A stretch of 64,000 bases of DNA from Cryptomeria japonica (Eukaryota; Streptophyta; Pinopsida; Cupressales; Cupressaceae). Both the position numbers and the translations under genes were made by a program. This document shows positions 60,192 to 64,000 of this stretch, in pieces; position 1 is the first letter of the stretch, and the number at the start of each line of letters is the position of its first letter. The stretch spans positions 611,757,673-611,821,672 of the forward strand of contig NC_081408.1 of NCBI RefSeq assembly GCF_030272615.1, given 5' to 3'. Below the pieces are notes generated by a model. It searched no databases. It was not told the origin of the DNA and saw nothing but the letters and a program-made list of their open reading frames with translations.

Positions 60192-61002
60192 TGTTGGCAT
60201 TCTACACTCTTATGAGAATAGTTGATGTTGTCATTGATGGCAACCAACCAATTGGCAACCAACTGACAATCATCTGGCAATCATTTGGCAACCAACCAAC
60301 AGTTACTAGCACCAGTAATGGACTTCTACATACACTAACAGGCCCTTCAGCGACATCGGCAATAATGCATACTGACACTCAGGGCAACATGAAATAAACT
60401 TTTATTTATAGCTTTGTAATGTAATAGTCTTTTGTAAAATCCGACATGGTACATTGTAATAGACTCATATATGTATGAAATCATATAGGTCATTTTTGTA
60501 AGAAGATGGATGAGAAATATAAGGCAATTTTGTATAAGGTGATATAATTGACAGGGAAGGTTTTTGGTTATTGAATGAGCTTAAACCGGTACTGAACTTG
60601 GCATAAAAGATGCTATTTTGAAGCAATGCATTGTATTGGATTTTGATAATCCATTTTGTAGTCAGTGTGACTCTTTATTGAGCAGTGTGCTCTAGGCTGT
60701 TGGCCTCCCTGCATGTGCAAGCCTCTCATTGTAAGTAGTATTTATTCATTGGCCAGTGAGTAAATATTGTGGGTCACAAATCTCACCGAGGTTTTTCCCA
60801 TACTGGGTTTCCTCGATAAATATCTTGTGTTCTGGTGTGTTTTCTATGTTGTCTTTGTTATTCTTATTTGCTGCATTAATTGTTATTTACGAGTACACTG
60901 TTTTGGGATGCAAAGTTTTAAATAAGTATAAATATTCTGCAAACCGATTAGACACTGATTCACCCCCTCTCAATATCTTTGGGACTGTCATTGATTCTAA
61001 CA
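60192..61002 (+). repeat. 3' LTR of the two-frame element
   Basis: 811 bp, TGTTGGCATTC to TTCTAACA, pairing with 54934-55751. Confidence 0.92.
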
Positions 61003-61043
61003 CATGCATATAAATCAAAAATCAATAATCAAATGAACCATTT

Positions 61044-61138
61044 AATTACATGTCTCAATATGTTAGGTCCCTTAACCTTGGTTCTCCAAAGTTTAATAGA
61101 ACAAGACCAAGCGACCTAATATATTGAGACATGTAATT
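61044..61138. repeat. Fold-back inverted repeat
   Basis: Arms 61044-61069 and 61113-61138 pair at 25 of 26 positions (core ACATGTCTCAATAT). The inner 43 bp extend the stem imperfectly (GGTCCCTTAACCTTG against GGTCGCTTGGTCTTG). It could be a small fold-back element remnant or a precursor-like hairpin. Confidence 0.75.
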
Positions 61139-61606
61139 TTGGTTTGGTTGACATCAATTTAATTGTTGTGTCCTTTAAAAACACAAGTTGGTTGAAATGT
61201 TAAGCCTGTCTCGTGTCCTTGTCTACGAACAAAGACAATTGAAAAATATGCAGAAAAGGAAAAAAAAAAATCAGCGCTGATTATATGTCTAAGCTAACCC
61301 ACGATGGATTCATAAGAAACGAAGATGATGCTGAGTAATTCAAACAACATTGACAATAAACGGTCTAGAAGTAATGAATAAGAGTGCATAAAACTGTAGA
61401 TAATGGATTGTCTATAAATCAAAGGTGGAATAATGAAATGTATTAGTTGAAAAATGGAATTAAAAAAGGAAGTGGTATTATCGAACATCAACATTGACAG
61501 CCAAAAAATTGACCCGCAACTGAAACCAATGGAAAGAAAGCACTGATAAACTAAAGCAAGTATTCTATTTAGTAACAGGAAGCTTTAAAGGTAGTGTTAA
61601 TATATG

Positions 61607-61691
61607 AAAATATGGCCCATGATAAGGTACACATTTTATTAGAGTTTACCTTATCATTATTAAAATATGGCCCATGATAAGGTACACATTT
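61607..61691 (+). repeat. 30-bp direct repeat
   Basis: AAAATATGGCCCATGATAAG plus GTACACATTT occurs at 61607-61636 and 61662-61691. The spacer holds TTACCTTATCAT, an inverted partial copy of ATGATAAGGTA, so each copy can also pair with the spacer. Confidence 0.85.
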
Positions 61692-62377
61692 CTCTGTTAC
61701 AACTTCACGCTCCCATTAAAACATTGCTCCCATTTTGATAACTTGTTTTCTCATTCTACGATAACAAATCTTGTGTGTGGGACCTTCATTTATGTATATA
61801 TTTTTGACTTTCTAGGGTGGCAACTTGTTGAATACAAAAGTAGATTCCCCGTGCTTGTTTAAAAGGAAGTTTTTCTTCAAACATTCTTTGACTAAACATT
61901 AAATAAGATTAGTTTTGATCAGGTGAGGTTTGTTCTCATATTTTAATAATGCCAGCTTAACGCACTCAACAAAGATTGATTCCTTGTAGGTTCCTTATAG
62001 TTATATGTTAGTGAGGACGATTGAGGATATTGTCCCCACTCCCTATGATGTTAAAAAGACTCACTGGCTTCTTCCAGTTGCACCTAAAATTCCTAGGTGT
62101 TCCTCAAAGTAGATTAGTTAAAAAGTCATTTCAAAACAATCAAATATATTTTTTTATTGTTTTGTCATAAAAGTTATCTTCAATGATTTATAGATCTCAT
62201 CCAAATTCCAAGAAATCACAATAAATTTATAAGCATCTATTTTAGTCTCATTTCCAATCACTTCCAAGTTTCAAGTGTAAGGTTGAAAGTTTCAATAATT
62301 ACAAGCCTACAATATTTAGAAATACAAGTGAGAACATTAGAAGAGTGAGACTAAGAGAAAGACAAAGAACAAGTGTG

Positions 62378-62658
62378 TGTTGGCCTAGTTTGTCGTTGCG
62401 TCAAAAGACTAATCTATCAATGTCACGAATCTCAAGGGGAGGGTTGACAATTTTGCCAATAATTTCCCCCTCAGTGCTAGCCGAGGGGATTCGAACCCGT
62501 GACCCAACGCTCTGATACCATTTGTTGGCCTAGTTTGTCGTTGCGTCAAAAGATCGATCTAGCAACGTCTGATACAAACTATAGAGATATGGATCGCACG
62601 GGAGGTGGTTAGTCCCTTGTCATGAATCCCGAAGGGAGCACTGACTATTTTGCCAATA
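62378..62658 (-). mobile_element. TRIM (miniature LTR retrotransposon), 281 bp
   Basis: Two short direct repeats, 62378-62461 and 62523-62658, begin TGTTGGCCTAGTTTGTCG and end CCAATA. A perfect duplication GTGTG lies at 62373-62377 and 62659-62663. On the minus strand the primer site TGGTATCAGAGCG (62508-62520) is 2 nt from the right LTR, and GAGGGGGAAAT (near 62462-62472) adjoins the left one. The interior is only about 60 bp, with no coding capacity, and holds GGGTTCGAATCCCC, a perfect tRNA B-box/T-arm-like word. The left LTR is shorter by about 52 bp. Confidence 0.92.
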
Positions 62659-62663
62659 GTGTG

Positions 62664-62839
62664 AAGTATTAATAAATAATAAATAAACCATTGAATCAAC
62701 ACAATCTTCAAGTCTCAAGATTACCTTTGACTCTTTATGATAGTTTTAATATTTTTATTTTTTTTCTTTGATAATTCTAGTTTACTAATTTAATAACGAA
62801 TTTCCTTTTTAATTTTTTTTTCATGCAGTCAACTCTTTT
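62664..62839. other. Unassigned spacer
   Basis: AT-rich, with T-runs; nothing recognised. Confidence 0.4.
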
Positions 62840-63425
62840 ATTTCAAAATCACAAGCATAATTGTAGAGAGTAATAAATTTATGGAAGAAAAATTACCAAT
62901 CAGATATTTTTTATCATAATTGATTCCCACTATTTGGAAGTAGTCACTCATCAATCTAGATTTGCACCTCTCTAACTTACCGTTTGCACCAAACATCTTC
63001 TAACCACCAGAAGACTTTCTTCACTAGAGAATAAATACAAGATCCCCAATATCACATTTTTTAGAATATACCATATCCTTTTAAATCGACTCAATCCAAA
63101 AATCATTCTTATCCAAAAGATATTTTTAATAATTACTACATGGCAAAGAAATAAACAATAGAAATTTAGTGAGTTGTACCTACCGACTAGGTTTCATTGT
63201 CTCATGGATCATCTCATGGGTGGTAACTATTATTATATATGATCAACTCACTTATAACTCTCCACCATACCCTATTCTACTAATAATAATGCATTTATTT
63301 GTTGGTATATCTAATTTAGATCATTTTTATTCTTTAGTAATTCAATGAAAGACTCAAAATTAAATACCCTTATATATAAAATCAAGGGTTTCTTACCTAT
63401 CCAAATTTCATATGGATTAGTCTAT
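62840..63425 (-). pseudogene. Ty1/copia integrase-end and RT fragment, related to the element at 1-400
   Basis: Minus-strand motifs: PYEIWIGKKP-like text near 63395, a DIGDLVFIL linker near 63045, and ANGKLERCKSRLM with VGINYDKKY near 62910-62990, matching the copia RT start GKIERYKARLV and EGIDYEETF. Parts align with 1-295 and 29735-29880 in the same order without the gypsy insertion between them. A segment of about 150-200 bp between the two is missing here. Confidence 0.78.
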
Positions 63426-63429
63426 ACAT

Positions 63430-63862
63430 GATGAAGTTAAGGTCAAAAGGTCTTCTGGAATTGCCTAATCTCATTTTAAAAACTCAACATAGAATTCTCT
63501 TTCACAACTCATTTTATATTAAATGTCTCTAAAATGAATAGACATTAAATCTCCTATTTTATATTACAAAAATCTACATTCTTTCTTCACAAAATCAGCC
63601 ATCTCCTTGTGAACTTTTTCATATTCCTCATCATTTCCTCTGTGTCATCTTCTCTAGTAATTTTCTTTATATCAATGATCTTCCACCTCTTGGAAACATT
63701 TTGCACCTTGATAATTGATTCTTCGAAACCGTTGGTCTAGGACTCCCTCTTGACTAAAAGACTTTTGAAACAAAAATTATGCTTTCGTTTTATAATTTCC
63801 ATGTGGAAATTTTACCAATTGGGAGAGTTATTGAACCACTCAGATACGTTAATTTAGCACTT
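63430..63862 (-). pseudogene. Copia gag start fused by deletion to integrase
   Basis: Minus-strand translation gives NFHMEIIKRKHNFCF near 63790-63830, matching the copia gag N-terminus (NF--WKF-ME), followed by KRWKIIDIKKI and EEMMRNMKKFTRRW. Integrase text begins at about 63425, so the rest of gag, the protease and early integrase have been lost. Stops are present. Confidence 0.6.
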
Positions 63863-63867
63863 TAACA

Positions 63868-63879
63868 CTTGTGATACCA
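63868..63879 (-). other. Probable primer binding site of the deleted copia
   Basis: Minus strand TGGTATCACAAG, sharing TGGTATCA with the initiator-Met site, just upstream of the gag text. The 5' LTR should then start near 63880 and run off the window; its partner is not visible. Confidence 0.5.
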
Positions 63880-64000
63880 AAATCCTTCTTTTTGAAAGAT
63901 TTTGTGTTGCTTAAGAAATTTTATTATATATCATTTTGTCAAGGGTTTTAACCCCTTTCAAAACCCCAAAATTTATCCATTGTTATGAATTTCCCAGCCA

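Larger units (their letters stand above)
54934..61002 (+). mobile_element. Non-autonomous LTR retrotransposon with zinc-knuckle gag and a second long frame
   Basis: LTRs 54934-55751 and 60192-61002 are very similar. Target duplications are CATGT (54929-54933) and CATGC (61003-61007), one transition apart. A primer site follows the 5' LTR and a polypurine tract precedes the 3' LTR. The 4.4-kb interior encodes a gag with coiled coil and four knuckles, then a second frame of about 925 codons with no pol motif. The TGTTGG start and TCAAAGGGGGAGAT tract are copia-like. It could move only with pol supplied by another element. Confidence 0.9.
61003..62372. other. Spacer with fold-back and direct repeats
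   Basis: Contains the fold-back at 61044-61138 and the direct repeat at 61607-61691, listed separately. No gene is recognised; the frame at 61674-61862 has no motif. Confidence 0.45.

Noticed and set aside
62461-62520. tRNA gene or SINE suggested by GGGTTCGAATCCCC
   Set aside because: No A box at the right distance and no tRNA fold; the word sits between the LTRs of a TRIM with target duplications.
1-64000. CRISPR array or prokaryotic operons
   Set aside because: No regularly spaced repeats of CRISPR type and no bacterial gene organisation; all tandem repeats lie in plant elements.

Overview
This window reads as AT-rich plant nuclear DNA made almost entirely of old, nested transposable elements. 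I found no convincing host protein-coding gene, rRNA or tRNA gene. The evidence for a plant is the element set: Ty1/copia and Ty3/gypsy LTR retrotransposons primed by initiator methionine tRNA, a large CACTA (En/Spm) transposon with TNP2-type transposase, and a TRIM. The heavy decay, many in-frame stops and multi-level nesting suggest a large, slowly purged genome such as a gymnosperm, but the species cannot be fixed from sequence alone.

Layout, 1 to about 36.7 kb: a minus-strand copia element is the oldest layer. Its pieces lie at 35747-36690 (protease and integrase start), 29670-29961 (integrase) and 1-400 (reverse transcriptase). Two insertions split it. A plus-strand non-autonomous LTR element (29962-35746, target duplication CATAC) carries only a gag remnant. 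A minus-strand Ty3/gypsy element (401-29669) was in turn interrupted by an 894-bp solo LTR inside its 5' LTR (28531-29424) and by a 22.1-kb CACTA transposon (1831-23923, target duplication CTA) inside its integrase. The CACTA itself contains gypsy pol fragments, one of which holds a 359-bp solo LTR (21720-22078, target duplication AAGCT). That makes five nested levels.

Layout, 36.7 to 64 kb: three more LTR elements that keep gag but have no reverse transcriptase stand side by side, separated by unassigned AT-rich DNA. They are a minus-strand copia-type element (40500-45216, target duplication CTTTG), a minus-strand gypsy-type gag-protease element (about 48681-54239) and a plus-strand element (54934-61002, target duplication CATGT/CATGC). 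The last carries gag with four zinc knuckles plus a second long reading frame of unknown function, preceded by its own TATA box and leader. Beyond it are a fold-back hairpin, a short direct repeat, a 281-bp TRIM (62378-62658, target duplication GTGTG) and an internally deleted copia related to the one at the window start.

The structure depends on trans-mobilisation: four gag-only or gag-plus-protease elements would have needed pol from autonomous relatives. In two of them the upstream LTR has lost the TATA-containing segment that the downstream LTR keeps. Boundaries were found by aligning repeats, termini and target duplications by eye; domain calls come from motif recognition, not database searches.
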